DNA from: Pseudidiomarina tainanensis
GTDB lineage: Bacteria; Pseudomonadota; Gammaproteobacteria; Enterobacterales; Alteromonadaceae
Direction of reading: 5' to 3'
Assembly: GCF_004214835.1 (NCBI RefSeq)
Contig: NZ_PIQJ01000002.1
Span: forward strand, 1 to 64,000
Length of the DNA stretch: 64,000 nucleotides
Below the pieces are notes generated by a model. It was given only the letters and a program-made list of their open reading frames with translations. It had not been told where the DNA came from and made no database searches. A program made the translations under genes and the position numbers. Each line of letters starts with the position of its first letter. The first letter of the stretch is position 1. Shown here piece after piece: positions 1 through 7,504 of the stretch.

Positions 1-87
1 GCAAGCTACTCCCCGCTGCCGCTCGACTTGCATGTGTTAGGCCTGCCGCCAGCGTTCAATCTGAGCCATGATCAAACTCTTCAGTTT
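1..87 (-). rRNA. rrs: 16S ribosomal RNA, 5' end only (partial)
   Basis: On the minus strand the sequence begins AAACTGAAGAGTTTGATCAT and continues with the conserved GGCTCAGATTGAACGCTGGC block and the CTAACACATGCAAGTCGA block, which are the universal first ~60 bases of bacterial 16S rRNA. The rest of the gene lies beyond the left edge of the window. The 5' end near 87 is placed by homology with the usual mature start and could be off by a few bases. Confidence 0.97.
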
Positions 88-328
88 AAAGTGTTTAATC
101 GACCCATTGAATCAATGACTTAATAAAATCTAATTTGTTAAGCACTTTTCCAATCAGTCAGGTGTATCCCCTTCGTTATTAAAGAAGGATACTTTTTTGC
201 ATCCGAAGATGCTTCTCTGCCTGAATCCGGTAAGTGCCCACACAGTTTGCTTGGCTTGGTATATTGTTAAAGAACGTTCGCTTACTTCGCTGAAGTAGCG
301 GCTTGCATCTCGGCAAGCAAGGCGGCGT
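88..328 (-). other. rRNA operon leader with boxA-like antitermination site
   Basis: This is the transcribed leader between the rrn P1 promoter and mature 16S. On the minus strand it contains GTTCTTTAACAAT (263-275), close to the boxA sequence used by the Nus antitermination complex in proteobacterial rrn leaders. A stem-loop lies at 164-192. No coding sequence is seen. The boxA call rests on motif similarity and position. Confidence 0.6.
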
Positions 329-380
329 ATTCTACAGCCTCGAAGTTTTGTGTCAAGCCTTTCGGCGAATTTTTTTCTGA
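329..380 (-). promoter_or_regulatory. rrn P1 promoter with UP-like A-tract
   Basis: On the minus strand a perfect -35 TTGACA (351-356) is followed by a 16-bp spacer and TAGAAT (329-334), then a GC-rich discriminator (ACGCCGCC), as expected for a growth-rate and ppGpp-controlled rRNA promoter. A run of seven A residues just upstream (about 370-376) fits an UP element contacted by the RNA polymerase alpha subunit. The rest of the gene-free stretch, 381-522, shows no further feature I can name. Confidence 0.85.
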
Positions 381-522
381 CTCAAAACTTGTGCTTTTGG
401 CGACTTCGTTGTCTGCCTCAAGCGTGGGGCGCATTTTAGAGATTTAACTCGCCGCGTCAAGCGCCTTTTTGACATTTTTATGTGTTTTTTTGCCAACTGC
501 TGATTTTGTGAGCGAAGCGTAT

Positions 523-550
523 AAAAAAAGCTCGCCGAAGCGAGCTTTTT
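523..550 (-). terminator. Intrinsic terminator of the subtilisin gene
   Basis: On the minus strand an AGCTCGC / GCGAGCT stem (7 bp) with a TTCG tetraloop (UUCG in the RNA) is followed by T7. It lies 19 bp past the protease stop codon and insulates it from the rrn promoter. It is A/T-flanked on both sides, so it may work in both directions. Confidence 0.85.
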
Positions 551-568
551 CAACATTAGGAGCCTGAA

Positions 569-2236
569 TTATTTCTTCGGACCGCCTTTACCTGGGTTAC
601 CGCCGCCGGTATCACCACCAGTATCACCACCGGTGTCGCCACCCGTTGAGCCACCACAGCCATTCGCTGTTAGGTAATCAACCGCTGCTTTTGCTTGCAC
701 AAGACCATGGCCATAAAGTGTATCGCGACCTGTTGCACCCAAATCTTTGGCAGTAGCTGCTAAAGCGTTACGGATATCGTCGTTACTACAAGCTGTGTGA
801 TGCGACCATACTAGTGCGGCTACACCAGCAACGTGAGGCGTTGCCATTGATGTTCCATCGAAGAACGCCCAATCACTATCTACAACACCTACGGTTGTGT
901 TTGCACCTAATTGGTTAAGTAAGGTAGCACCGTCCGTATCACTAATACCAACTGCAGGGATACTTGACTGGTAAGTTCCTAAGGTACCTAACACCATACC
1001 TGGTTCGTTGTTATAAACAATCGCACCAACACCACCGCCGGCTTCACAAGCTTGCACTTTCTCTGCGAACGAAATCACACCACGTTCGATTAAACAAACT
1101 TTGCCTACCGCATCATTACAAGTGGTATCGCCGATACCGCAATTCGCTAACGCGCCAGAATTTTCTACTCGAGCAGAACCTTCCATGCTGGTTGCTTCAT
1201 AGGCCACACCAGCAACTGAAAGTGAAACCTTCTCACCCATACCACGTGGTACCGAAGATAGAACACTTACACCAGGCCCAGCCAGTTCAACTTGGTCAGT
1301 TTGTTGCGAAAACGACGCATGTTGTTCATTCGCATCAACCGCAGCTACTGAAACCACTGCATCATAAGATGCTGGATATGAATGACGTGTGTTTCCATCA
1401 TTACCTGCTGCTGCAATACTCAAAATACCAGCTGCGTTTAATTGGGCGAAAGCTCGTTCTTCAGTGCGGTTAGCACGCGAGCCACCTAAGCTCATGTTGA
1501 TCACGTTAGCGCCGTAATCAGCACACTGCTCAGCTGCCGCCATTAACGATGAAGAATATGCCCAGCCTGAAGCTGAGAATACTTTTACGATGTGTAGGTT
1601 AACGTTACCGTTTGGCATAACACCAACAACGCCCTCACCGTTCGATAACGCAGCAATCGTCCCCGCAACGTGCGTACCGTGACCATTTTCATCGGTATAC
1701 CAAGTACCAGTACCTGCATCGTTTACACCCGTAACACCTGCTGTTTGCAAGTCTGGGTGGCCCATATCGTAGCCAGAATCGATAATACAGACAGTACGAG
1801 TCCCAGCCGCAGCGTCTGATACCAGATCAGCTTGAACCATTTCGATACCATATGGCTTACCTGGTTCCCACTGTGTGTTCTGTACATAGCGCTTTTCATC
1901 AGGCGTTACGCTGACAACATTCGGGTTATTCATTAAGCTATGCACGGCAGAGTGCGGCACTTGAATTGCCATAGCATTGAAGCGGTCGTATCGATGGATA
2001 ATTTTATTATCATTATTGCCGCCTGGATCATCACCATCTTTAGGTGGATCGAGCAAACCGTCATCATCTAAATGTAAAAAAGCTTCAATGGCGTTTTTTG
2101 AGCCTGGTTTAAATTCGACAATAACGCGTTCTTTTTCATTATTTGCATGAGCTGGCCCATGGGCGTGTACAGCTGTGCTGATAGCAAGCGACAACGCCGC
2201 TAAAACTAGCGCACTATTTTTAGTAGTGTTCGACAT
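569..2236 (-). CDS. Secreted subtilisin-like S8 serine protease with PA insert
   Basis: Predicted extracellular endopeptidase of 555 residues. A signal peptide (1-25, ending VHAHG) is followed by an I9-type propeptide region (about 36-120). The S8 catalytic domain shows Asp153 (IIDSG), His186 (GHGTHVAGT), oxyanion Asn279 (AAGND) and Ser463 (GTSMATPH). A protease-associated domain (about 375-445) is inserted between Asn and Ser, as in the PA-containing bacterial subtilases. Four cysteines in or near the insert suggest disulfides. The C-terminus is a low-complexity GGDT repeat (532-543) ending in GKGGPKK rather than a P/proprotein or pre-peptidase domain, so it may be a surface or linker tail. 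It is monocistronic with its own terminator. The role is probably nutrient acquisition from protein (inference). Confidence 0.92.
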   Translation of the reverse strand: MSNTTKNSALVLAALSLAISTAVHAHGPAHANNEKERVIVEFKPGSKNAIEAFLHLDDDGLLDPPKDGDDPGGNNDNKIIHRYDRFNAMAIQVPHSAVHSLMNNPNVVSVTPDEKRYVQNTQWEPGKPYGIEMVQADLVSDAAAGTRTVCIIDSGYDMGHPDLQTAGVTGVNDAGTGTWYTDENGHGTHVAGTIAALSNGEGVVGVMPNGNVNLHIVKVFSASGWAYSSSLMAAAEQCADYGANVINMSLGGSRANRTEERAFAQLNAAGILSIAAAGNDGNTRHSYPASYDAVVSVAAVDANEQHASFSQQTDQVELAGPGVSVLSSVPRGMGEKVSLSVAGVAYEATSMEGSARVENSGALANCGIGDTTCNDAVGKVCLIERGVISFAEKVQACEAGGGVGAIVYNNEPGMVLGTLGTYQSSIPAVGISDTDGATLLNQLGANTTVGVVDSDWAFFDGTSMATPHVAGVAALVWSHHTACSNDDIRNALAATAKDLGATGRDTLYGHGLVQAKAAVDYLTANGCGGSTGGDTGGDTGGDTGGGNPGKGGPKK

Positions 2237-2253
2237 GGATTTGACCCTTTTTT

Positions 2254-2286
2254 ATTATACTTTTTAATGTGTTGTTTAATGTGTTG
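2254..2286 (-). promoter_or_regulatory. Candidate subtilisin promoter with 12-bp tandem repeat
   Basis: On the minus strand TATAAT (2254-2259) lies 18 bp before the protease start codon. No good -35 hexamer is present at the right spacing. That position is occupied by a perfect 12-bp tandem duplication (TTTAATGTGTTG on the plus strand, 2263-2274 and 2275-2286), which suggests activator-dependent expression or simple slippage. Confidence 0.4.
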
Positions 2287-2473
2287 TTCGTTTGCGGCTC
2301 ATTATTTTTTTAACGCCACAACAACTCATAATGTAGTATTTTGCTCGTATGCGCAATGTCATATCGTGAAGAAATTGTAAAGTTGCTTGATCGTAAGTTC
2401 AGTAGACATTTTCAGTTCTGCCGTTACAATTCGCCCTCGTTTGCAGATGTAAGACATACATTTAGGAAGTTTC

Positions 2474-3574
2474 ATGACTCAATTAACCATTAACTCTGAC
2501 AATTACCAAACGCAACTTGCGGAAAAGGTCGCGCGTTTGGAATCAATGCTTACACCATTTAACGTTTCAGAGATTGCGGTTTATGAATCACCAAAAACTT
2601 ACTATCGCATGCGTGCGGAATTTCGTGTTTGGCATGATGGTGACGACTTGTTCTACATTATGTTTGATCCTGATACGCGAGAAAAAATACGCACCGATTC
2701 CTTTCCAGTCGCCAATCGTCTTATTAATCGCCTAATGCCAGAGATACTCGACTATGTGCGAGGGCGTCCAAACTTAAGACAACGACTGTTCCAAGTTGAA
2801 TTTTTAACAACGACAACAAACGAAGCTTTAGTTTCATTAATTTATCATCGCCAGCTTGATCAAGACTGGCAGAATGAAGCGCGAGCAATGCGTCAGCATT
2901 TAAGTCAGTTTGGCGAGATAGAAATTGTTGGGCGCGCTAAGAAACAGAAACTCTGTATTGACAAAGACTGGGTCACAGAGACTCTCGTGATTAACGATAA
3001 ACCATTTCGCTTCCAGCAAGTTGAGAACAGTTTCACCCAACCCAATGCTGCCGTGAACCAGCATATGGTCAGTTGGGCACTTAATGCGACGCAAGGTAGT
3101 GAAGGTGACCTACTGGAGCTTTACTGTGGCAACGGTAACTTCAGTCTCCCCTTGGCGCAAAACTTCAAGCGTGTTCTGGCAACCGAAATTAGTAAAACCT
3201 CTGTTCACTCAGCTCGATACAATTGCGAACTTAATAACATCGATAATGTGACTGTAGTGCGTATGTCTGCCGAGGAATTTAGTGCAGTTATGGCAGGTGA
3301 GCGTGAGTCTCGACGAGCCAATGAAGCTGAATTGGAGCGCTTTGACTGTCAAACCGTTTTAGTCGACCCACCGCGAGCAGGTTTAGATGCTGATACGATT
3401 GAGCTCGTTCGGAATTACGATTCAATTGTTTATATCTCGTGTAACTCTGAAACTCTGGTGGAAAATCTAGCGGCACTGCAGACAACTCACGAGGTGAAAC
3501 AAGCCGCATTGTTTGATCAATTTCCGTATACCCACCACATGGAAGCTGGAGTATTACTAAAAAGAAAGCGTTAA
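2474..3574 (+). CDS. trmA: tRNA (uracil-5-)-methyltransferase TrmA
   Basis: SAM-dependent enzyme that makes 5-methyluridine at position 54 in the T-loop of tRNA (and, in E. coli, U341 of tmRNA). It has 366 residues, the normal length. The Rossmann-like SAM site ELYCGNGNFS is at 215-224 and the DPPRAGL motif at 298-304. The catalytic Cys323 sits in ISCNSETL and the general-base Glu357 in HHMEAGV, as expected for the family. There is no iron-sulfur TRAM module, which separates it from RlmD and RlmC. It is divergent from the protease gene and preceded by an AGGAAG ribosome-binding site, and it probably stands alone. Confidence 0.97.
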   Translation: MTQLTINSDNYQTQLAEKVARLESMLTPFNVSEIAVYESPKTYYRMRAEFRVWHDGDDLFYIMFDPDTREKIRTDSFPVANRLINRLMPEILDYVRGRPNLRQRLFQVEFLTTTTNEALVSLIYHRQLDQDWQNEARAMRQHLSQFGEIEIVGRAKKQKLCIDKDWVTETLVINDKPFRFQQVENSFTQPNAAVNQHMVSWALNATQGSEGDLLELYCGNGNFSLPLAQNFKRVLATEISKTSVHSARYNCELNNIDNVTVVRMSAEEFSAVMAGERESRRANEAELERFDCQTVLVDPPRAGLDADTIELVRNYDSIVYISCNSETLVENLAALQTTHEVKQAALFDQFPYTHHMEAGVLLKRKR

Positions 3575-3584
3575 AAATTTTGAG

Positions 3585-3962
3585 TTAAGCTGTGGTGAGA
3601 AGACTGGTTGAGCGAACCAAACGTAAGTTAACCCAATGCGCAGCAATAATAAGGCTTGCTCCCAGTAAAATAATAACCGGTTCGCCCATTTCACCTAGAC
3701 TATCTTTGTGCCAATAGATGAAGCCACCGGCGATTAATAATACCAACGGATAGAAGCGAGCGTGCTGGCGAATACCACTAATTAGCGCAACTAAGCCAAG
3801 CAAAATACTGGTACCTAGAATAACACGTTCGAGCAGTTCTTCACCGATAAACGATAAACCAATTAACGATAGCATTGGTAAAATGACAGGTAGCAACAAG
3901 CAGTGCAATGCGCACAAGGTGGTGACCCACATGCCTGTTTTGTCTAATGAACGCTGCGTCAT
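3585..3962 (-). CDS. MerC-domain integral membrane protein, Zur-type control
   Basis: Small four-helix membrane protein (125 residues from the ATG at 3962, which has GGAG about 10 nt upstream). A longer reading frame to 4001 would cover the putative operator and is less likely. It resembles MerC, an inner-membrane metal-transport family known from mercury resistance. The Cys-Ala-Leu-His-Cys motif in the first helix (about residues 18-22) is the usual metal-binding pair. No other mer gene is nearby. The palindrome in its promoter resembles Zur operators, so the likely substrate is zinc or a zinc-related metal rather than mercury (inference). Confidence 0.8.
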   Translation of the reverse strand: MTQRSLDKTGMWVTTLCALHCLLLPVILPMLSLIGLSFIGEELLERVILGTSILLGLVALISGIRQHARFYPLVLLIAGGFIYWHKDSLGEMGEPVIILLGASLIIAAHWVNLRLVRSTSLLTTA

Positions 3963-4004
3963 TTTTCGCTTACTCCAATGAATACCAACTACTCTGAACA
4001 AGAG

Positions 4005-4019
4005 TGTTATAGTATAACA
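4005..4019. promoter_or_regulatory. Putative Zur operator (TGTTATA-N-TATAACA)
   Basis: A perfect 7-1-7 palindrome, TGTTATA g TATAACA, matches the core of the gammaproteobacterial Zur box. It overlaps the -10 of the MerC-type gene, where repressor binding would block polymerase. It lies in the 66-bp gap between epmA and the MerC gene. It is identified by motif only. Confidence 0.7.
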
Positions 4020-4038
4020 TTACTTATTTTAAGCGCAA
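4011..4038 (-). promoter_or_regulatory. Promoter of the MerC-type gene
   Basis: On the minus strand TTGCGC (4033-4038), a 16-bp spacer and TATACT (4011-4016). The -35 lies in the last codons of epmA. The -10 is inside the Zur-like palindrome, so the gene can be transcribed independently of epmA and repressed when metal is sufficient. Confidence 0.6.
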
Positions 4039-5000
4039 GCGATGCCGAACGGTAAAACTTGACGAATATCAGAAACACCGGTAACCAACATTAATAAGCG
4101 GTCAAAGCCAAGCGCAACTCCGGCGCACTCAGGCATTTCTGAATTAAGGGCATCAATCAATCGAAAGTCAGCCGGCTTCTCACTCTTTCCAAATTGTTGG
4201 CGAAGCCGATTATCGTGCTCAAATCTCACTTGTTGCTGCGTTGCGTCGGTTAACTCTTGATAACCATTCGCGAGCTCGATACCACCGACATACACTTCAA
4301 AACGCAGTGCAACCCGCGGATTTTCAACATCGAGTTGAGCTAATGCCGCTTGACTAGCAGGAAACCGATGCACAATTGTGATCTGTGATTTGTCTAACTG
4401 GGGTTCAATGACAAGAGCCATGGCTAACTGCAGCAAGGTATCTTTATCAGTTTCTCGCTCGACCAAATCGGCAATTCGCTCATCGTACATCAATCGCGCT
4501 TGAAGGTCTTTTACTGAAATTGTCAGCGGGTCAATGTTCAAATGCTTTTCAAAAAGCGCTTGATAGGTTGACTGCTGAACGATTAAATCACCAAGCACCG
4601 AATGGAGTAAGCAGACGACTTCATCAATTAAGTCTTGCATTGTGAAACCTACTCGGTACCACTCCAACATCGTAAACTCTGGATTGTGGAAGCGACCAGC
4701 TTCGTCGTCACGGAATACTTTACCAAGCTGATAAATCGACTGCCCATGTGCGGCAAGTAGCCGTTTCATGGCATATTCGGGCGAGGTTTGCAGTTGAAAC
4801 CGTTGGTGTGGGAAATGGCTCAGCGAAGTTTCAAGGTTCTCAAGATGTAAATCCGTGACACCGAATCGGCCAAGGATTGGTGTATCAACTTCGAGAACAC
4901 ATCGGTGCTGAAAAAAACTTCGGATAGTTTGAAACAATGCAGCTCGCTGTTGCAGAACATCAAGCGATGCGCTTGGTTGCCAATCATCAGTGAGCTGCAT
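4029..5000 (-). CDS. epmA: Elongation factor P--(R)-beta-lysine ligase EpmA
   Basis: Class II lysyl-tRNA-synthetase paralogue (GenX/PoxA/YjeA) of 323 residues that lacks the tRNA anticodon-binding domain. It activates (R)-beta-lysine and attaches it to Lys34 of EF-P. Class II motif 2 (GKVFRDDEAGRFHNPEFTML) and motif 3 (GVALGFDRLLML) are visible. It lies 15 bp downstream of efp on the same strand, with the aminomutase gene epmB divergent on the other side, so substrate, ligase and aminomutase are grouped. The EF-P hydroxylase EpmC is not in the window. Confidence 0.97.
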   Translation of the reverse strand: MQLTDDWQPSASLDVLQQRAALFQTIRSFFQHRCVLEVDTPILGRFGVTDLHLENLETSLSHFPHQRFQLQTSPEYAMKRLLAAHGQSIYQLGKVFRDDEAGRFHNPEFTMLEWYRVGFTMQDLIDEVVCLLHSVLGDLIVQQSTYQALFEKHLNIDPLTISVKDLQARLMYDERIADLVERETDKDTLLQLAMALVIEPQLDKSQITIVHRFPASQAALAQLDVENPRVALRFEVYVGGIELANGYQELTDATQQQVRFEHDNRLRQQFGKSEKPADFRLIDALNSEMPECAGVALGFDRLLMLVTGVSDIRQVLPFGIACA

Positions 5001-5015
5001 ATAGATTCGGGAAAC

Positions 5016-5585
5016 TTATTTCTGGACGCGCGAAACGTACTCGCCAGAGCGCGTATCCACTTTGACGACTTCGCCCGTTTGCACGAAAAGCGGTACTCGC
5101 ACTACGGCGCCAGTGCTTAACGTTGCTGGTTTACCGCCGGTACCTGCGGTATCACCTTTTAAGCCCGGATCCGTTTCTACGATTTCGAGTTCAACGAAAT
5201 TCGGTGGTGTAACAGCAATTGGGTTACCGTTCCACAATGTCAGGGTACAAGTATCTTGCTCCACTAACCATTTGGTTGAATCGCCAACCGCTTTTGCATC
5301 GGCGGCCAATTGCTCAAATGACTCATTGTTCATGAAGTGCCAAAACTCACCGTCGTTGTATAGGTACGATAGTTCCATATCAACCACGTCTGCGCCTTCA
5401 ACTGAGTCACCTGATTTAAAGGTTTTCTCAACCACTTTCCCGCTGATGAGTTTACGGATTTTAACGCGGTTAAAAGCTTGCCCTTTACCTGGTTTTACAA
5501 CTTCATTGTCGATGATGTTACATGGTTCACCATCTTGCATGATTTTTAAACCAGCTTTGAATTCATTCGTGCTGTAATTCGCCAT
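5016..5585 (-). CDS. efp: Translation elongation factor P
   Basis: EF-P relieves ribosome stalling at polyproline stretches. It has 189 residues from the ATG at 5585, preceded by GAGGAAG. An upstream in-frame ATG would add 21 residues not found in the family. The modified lysine is Lys34 in the KPGKGQAF loop, which is the EpmA substrate. The conserved EGADVVDM and FWHFMNNE stretches are present, and the C-terminal OB domain ends in [11 protein letters not shown]. Its neighbours epmA and epmB make the lysylation branch certain (rather than rhamnosylation). Confidence 0.98.
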   Translation of the reverse strand: MANYSTNEFKAGLKIMQDGEPCNIIDNEVVKPGKGQAFNRVKIRKLISGKVVEKTFKSGDSVEGADVVDMELSYLYNDGEFWHFMNNESFEQLAADAKAVGDSTKWLVEQDTCTLTLWNGNPIAVTPPNFVELEIVETDPGLKGDTAGTGGKPATLSTGAVVRVPLFVQTGEVVKVDTRSGEYVSRVQK

Positions 5586-5696
5586 AGCTTCCTCATATGC
5601 TTTCAAATTAAGCGATTTCGCGGGCAATAATAAACCATAACGACGCAATTTTCAGGTAAAATAATTGCAGTCATTAAACAAATTTACAGGAAGCTT

Positions 5697-6695
5697 GTGT
5701 CGAATCTGAATGTTATCTCTGTGCGGCCGCAGTGGCAGCAAGAGCTTGCACAATCTATTTCAGACCCGCGTGAACTCGGTGCGTTGTTGCGTCTACCAGA
5801 AGACTGGATTACTCAGAATCAATCTGCACGTGAGTTATTCCCATTGCGGGTAACGCGCTATTTCGCTGGATTGATGACACCCGGTGATCGATTCGATCCG
5901 CTGCTCCTACAAGTGATGCCGAAGCAAGAAGAATTTGCAACCAAAGAAGGCTTTGTTACAGACCCACTCGAGGAGCAAAGCAGCAATCACTCGGGCATTT
6001 TGCACAAATATAAATCACGCGTGCTCGTGATTCTTCGCGGTGGTTGCGCAATTAACTGCCGTTACTGCTTCCGTCGGCATTTCCCGTATGAGGACCATCA
6101 CTTTGGTCGCGCACAATTACAACAGCTGGTTGAGTTGGTCCAAGCTGATGCAGCAATCAATGAAGTGATTTTAAGTGGCGGCGACCCATTGATGGCTAAC
6201 GATGACCAGCTTGAGAGAGTGATAACCGAACTGGAAGCTCTGCCGCAATTAAAGCGAGTGCGCATTCACAGTCGACTCCCGGTCGTATTACCTTCACGCC
6301 TTACCGAGAAGCTTGCTAAGCGATTACAGTCGAGTCGGTTGCAGGCAATTTTAGTCATTCACGCGAACCACCCTCGAGAAATCACCAGTACCTTAAAGAG
6401 TGCTCTAGCGATGTGGGCCAAGCACAATGTCACGTTGTTCAATCAAAGTGTGTTGCTCGCCGGCATTAATGACTCGGCAGAGGTTCTCGAAGCCTTAAGC
6501 GAAGCTCTATTTGATGCGCGGGTTACTCCGTATTACTTGCACCAATTAGATAAAGTAGCGGGGGCAAGTCATTTCGCTGTGAGTGATGAGCGAGCTCGAC
6601 AACTTGAACATGAGTTACGAGCCCGCCTACCTGGCTTCTTGGTTCCTAAACTGGTGCGCGAAATTGCTGGTGAAGCCAGCAAGACACCGCTTTAG
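5697..6695 (+). CDS. epmB: EF-P beta-lysylation protein EpmB (lysine 2,3-aminomutase)
   Basis: Radical SAM, PLP-dependent aminomutase that converts L-alpha-lysine to (R)-beta-lysine for EpmA. It has 332 residues and starts with GTG at 5697 behind AGGAAG. The 4Fe-4S motif is Cys117-x3-Cys121-x2-Cys124 in GGCAINCRYC. The SGGDPL SAM-contact motif follows. The length is that of the short EpmB (YjeK) type, without the C-terminal extension of clostridial KamA. It is divergent from efp with a 111-bp shared promoter region. Confidence 0.97.
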   Translation: MSNLNVISVRPQWQQELAQSISDPRELGALLRLPEDWITQNQSARELFPLRVTRYFAGLMTPGDRFDPLLLQVMPKQEEFATKEGFVTDPLEEQSSNHSGILHKYKSRVLVILRGGCAINCRYCFRRHFPYEDHHFGRAQLQQLVELVQADAAINEVILSGGDPLMANDDQLERVITELEALPQLKRVRIHSRLPVVLPSRLTEKLAKRLQSSRLQAILVIHANHPREITSTLKSALAMWAKHNVTLFNQSVLLAGINDSAEVLEALSEALFDARVTPYYLHQLDKVAGASHFAVSDERARQLEHELRARLPGFLVPKLVREIAGEASKTPL

Positions 6696-6719
6696 ATGTC
6701 AGCGCGCACAGAGAAGCAA

Positions 6720-7232
6720 TTACTTGGCTGTTTCAGGAAAGGTTTCTCGGAACCATTCTTGTAACAGCTCTTTCTCAAAATAAAGACTATCCCGACTTGA
6801 GCCCATGATATTTCTAATATTGCGCGGTGGCGCGAGCGACTTTAACTCAATATGGTCAGCTTCACTCAAAACGTTACCTTGCGCATCAGTATATCGATAT
6901 GAAATCACGAGATACGGATAAGAAACATCATCGAGGATGCGCTGAAATGCACTGCTGGTTGCACCGAACGTCGGCTCCACTCGACCGGCAAGATCAACGT
7001 CGTTAAAAGTAACCTCTAGCTTATTCTGCTCGGGTAAGCGCTCACCTAGCTTTGTTACATACTCAGCAAAATCAGCTTTAGTTCGTTCCTCAAAACGGCT
7101 TTTTAACTCGTTAACGGCTTCGAAATCTGTAAACGATTTCACGTCATCCCATTTTACCGAAACTTCCGCTGCGCTTGACGCACCAGCAAACAGACTAGCG
7201 ACAACAGCAAGACTTAAAACGGACGCTTTCAT
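6720..7232 (-). CDS. DUF3016 family secreted protein
   Basis: Predicted exported protein of 170 residues with a signal peptide (1-22, cleavage after SSA). It resembles DUF3016, a family of unknown function common in Alteromonadales and Xanthomonadales, recognisable by the N-terminal VxVxWxDxxxFTD pattern and a central LEVTFNDVDLAG stretch. No catalytic motif is visible. A TATACT -10 (7300-7305, minus strand) suggests its own promoter. It was originally the next gene after the groESL terminator, before the integrative element entered. Confidence 0.8.
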   Translation of the reverse strand: MKASVLSLAVVASLFAGASSAAEVSVKWDDVKSFTDFEAVNELKSRFEERTKADFAEYVTKLGERLPEQNKLEVTFNDVDLAGRVEPTFGATSSAFQRILDDVSYPYLVISYRYTDAQGNVLSEADHIELKSLAPPRNIRNIMGSSRDSLYFEKELLQEWFRETFPETAK

Positions 7233-7343
7233 GGTTAACCTCCATTACAAACACTGAGTATCTATTTTCAGATATTGCTTCTGAAATTTTGTTTTCAATA
7301 GTATAGACGCTGAAACGCTGAGTTTCGTGACAGCCCAGAAAAC

Positions 7344-7378
7344 AAAAAGGGAAGCACAAACGCTTCCCTTTTTAACTC
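7344..7378 (-). terminator. Original groESL intrinsic terminator, now displaced
   Basis: An AAAAAGGGAAGC / GCTTCCCTTTTT stem with a 6-nt loop, flanked by A and T runs. It lies just beyond the left att repeat (7395). Removing the 4.4-kb element would put it about 50 bp downstream of the groEL stop codon, so it is probably the ancestral groESL terminator. Confidence 0.85.
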
Positions 7379-7394
7379 AGCGACGAATGCGCCG

Positions 7395-7413
7395 GCTTAC
7401 ATCATGCCGCCCA
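7395..7413. repeat. attL: 19-bp direct repeat of the groEL 3' end
   Basis: GCTTACATCATGCCGCCCA matches 11823-11841 exactly. On the minus strand it reads as the last Gly-Met-Met codons of groEL and the TAA stop. It is separated here from any groEL body, so it is the left junction of the integrated element. Confidence 0.88.
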
Positions 7414-7470
7414 ATATCACGCCAAATGCCTTACAGCTTGCGGCCTACATAGGTTTCGTAGATAATCGCT

Positions 7471-7501
7471 GTCTACTTTACTGTCTACATAAGCGTCTAC
7501 A
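7471..7501. repeat. Left arm-type integrase sites, three GTCTAC repeats at 12-bp period
   Basis: GTCTAC occurs at 7471, 7483 and 7495, exactly 12 bp apart and in direct orientation. The same array is found near the right end (11745, 11757, 11769), with a shared 21-bp block differing at one base. This is the pattern of arm-type sites bound by the N-terminal domain of tyrosine integrases. The third repeat ends 5 bp before the integrase ATG, so binding may also repress the integrase gene. Confidence 0.75.
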
Positions 7502-7504
7502 TTC

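Noticed and set aside
600-640. CRISPR-like or satellite repeat
   Set aside because: The repeated triplets encode the GGDT tail of the protease; no spacer structure exists here or elsewhere in the window.
3585-3962. Mercury-resistance operon
   Set aside because: No merR, merT, merP or merA is nearby, and the promoter carries a Zur-like site instead of a MerR site.
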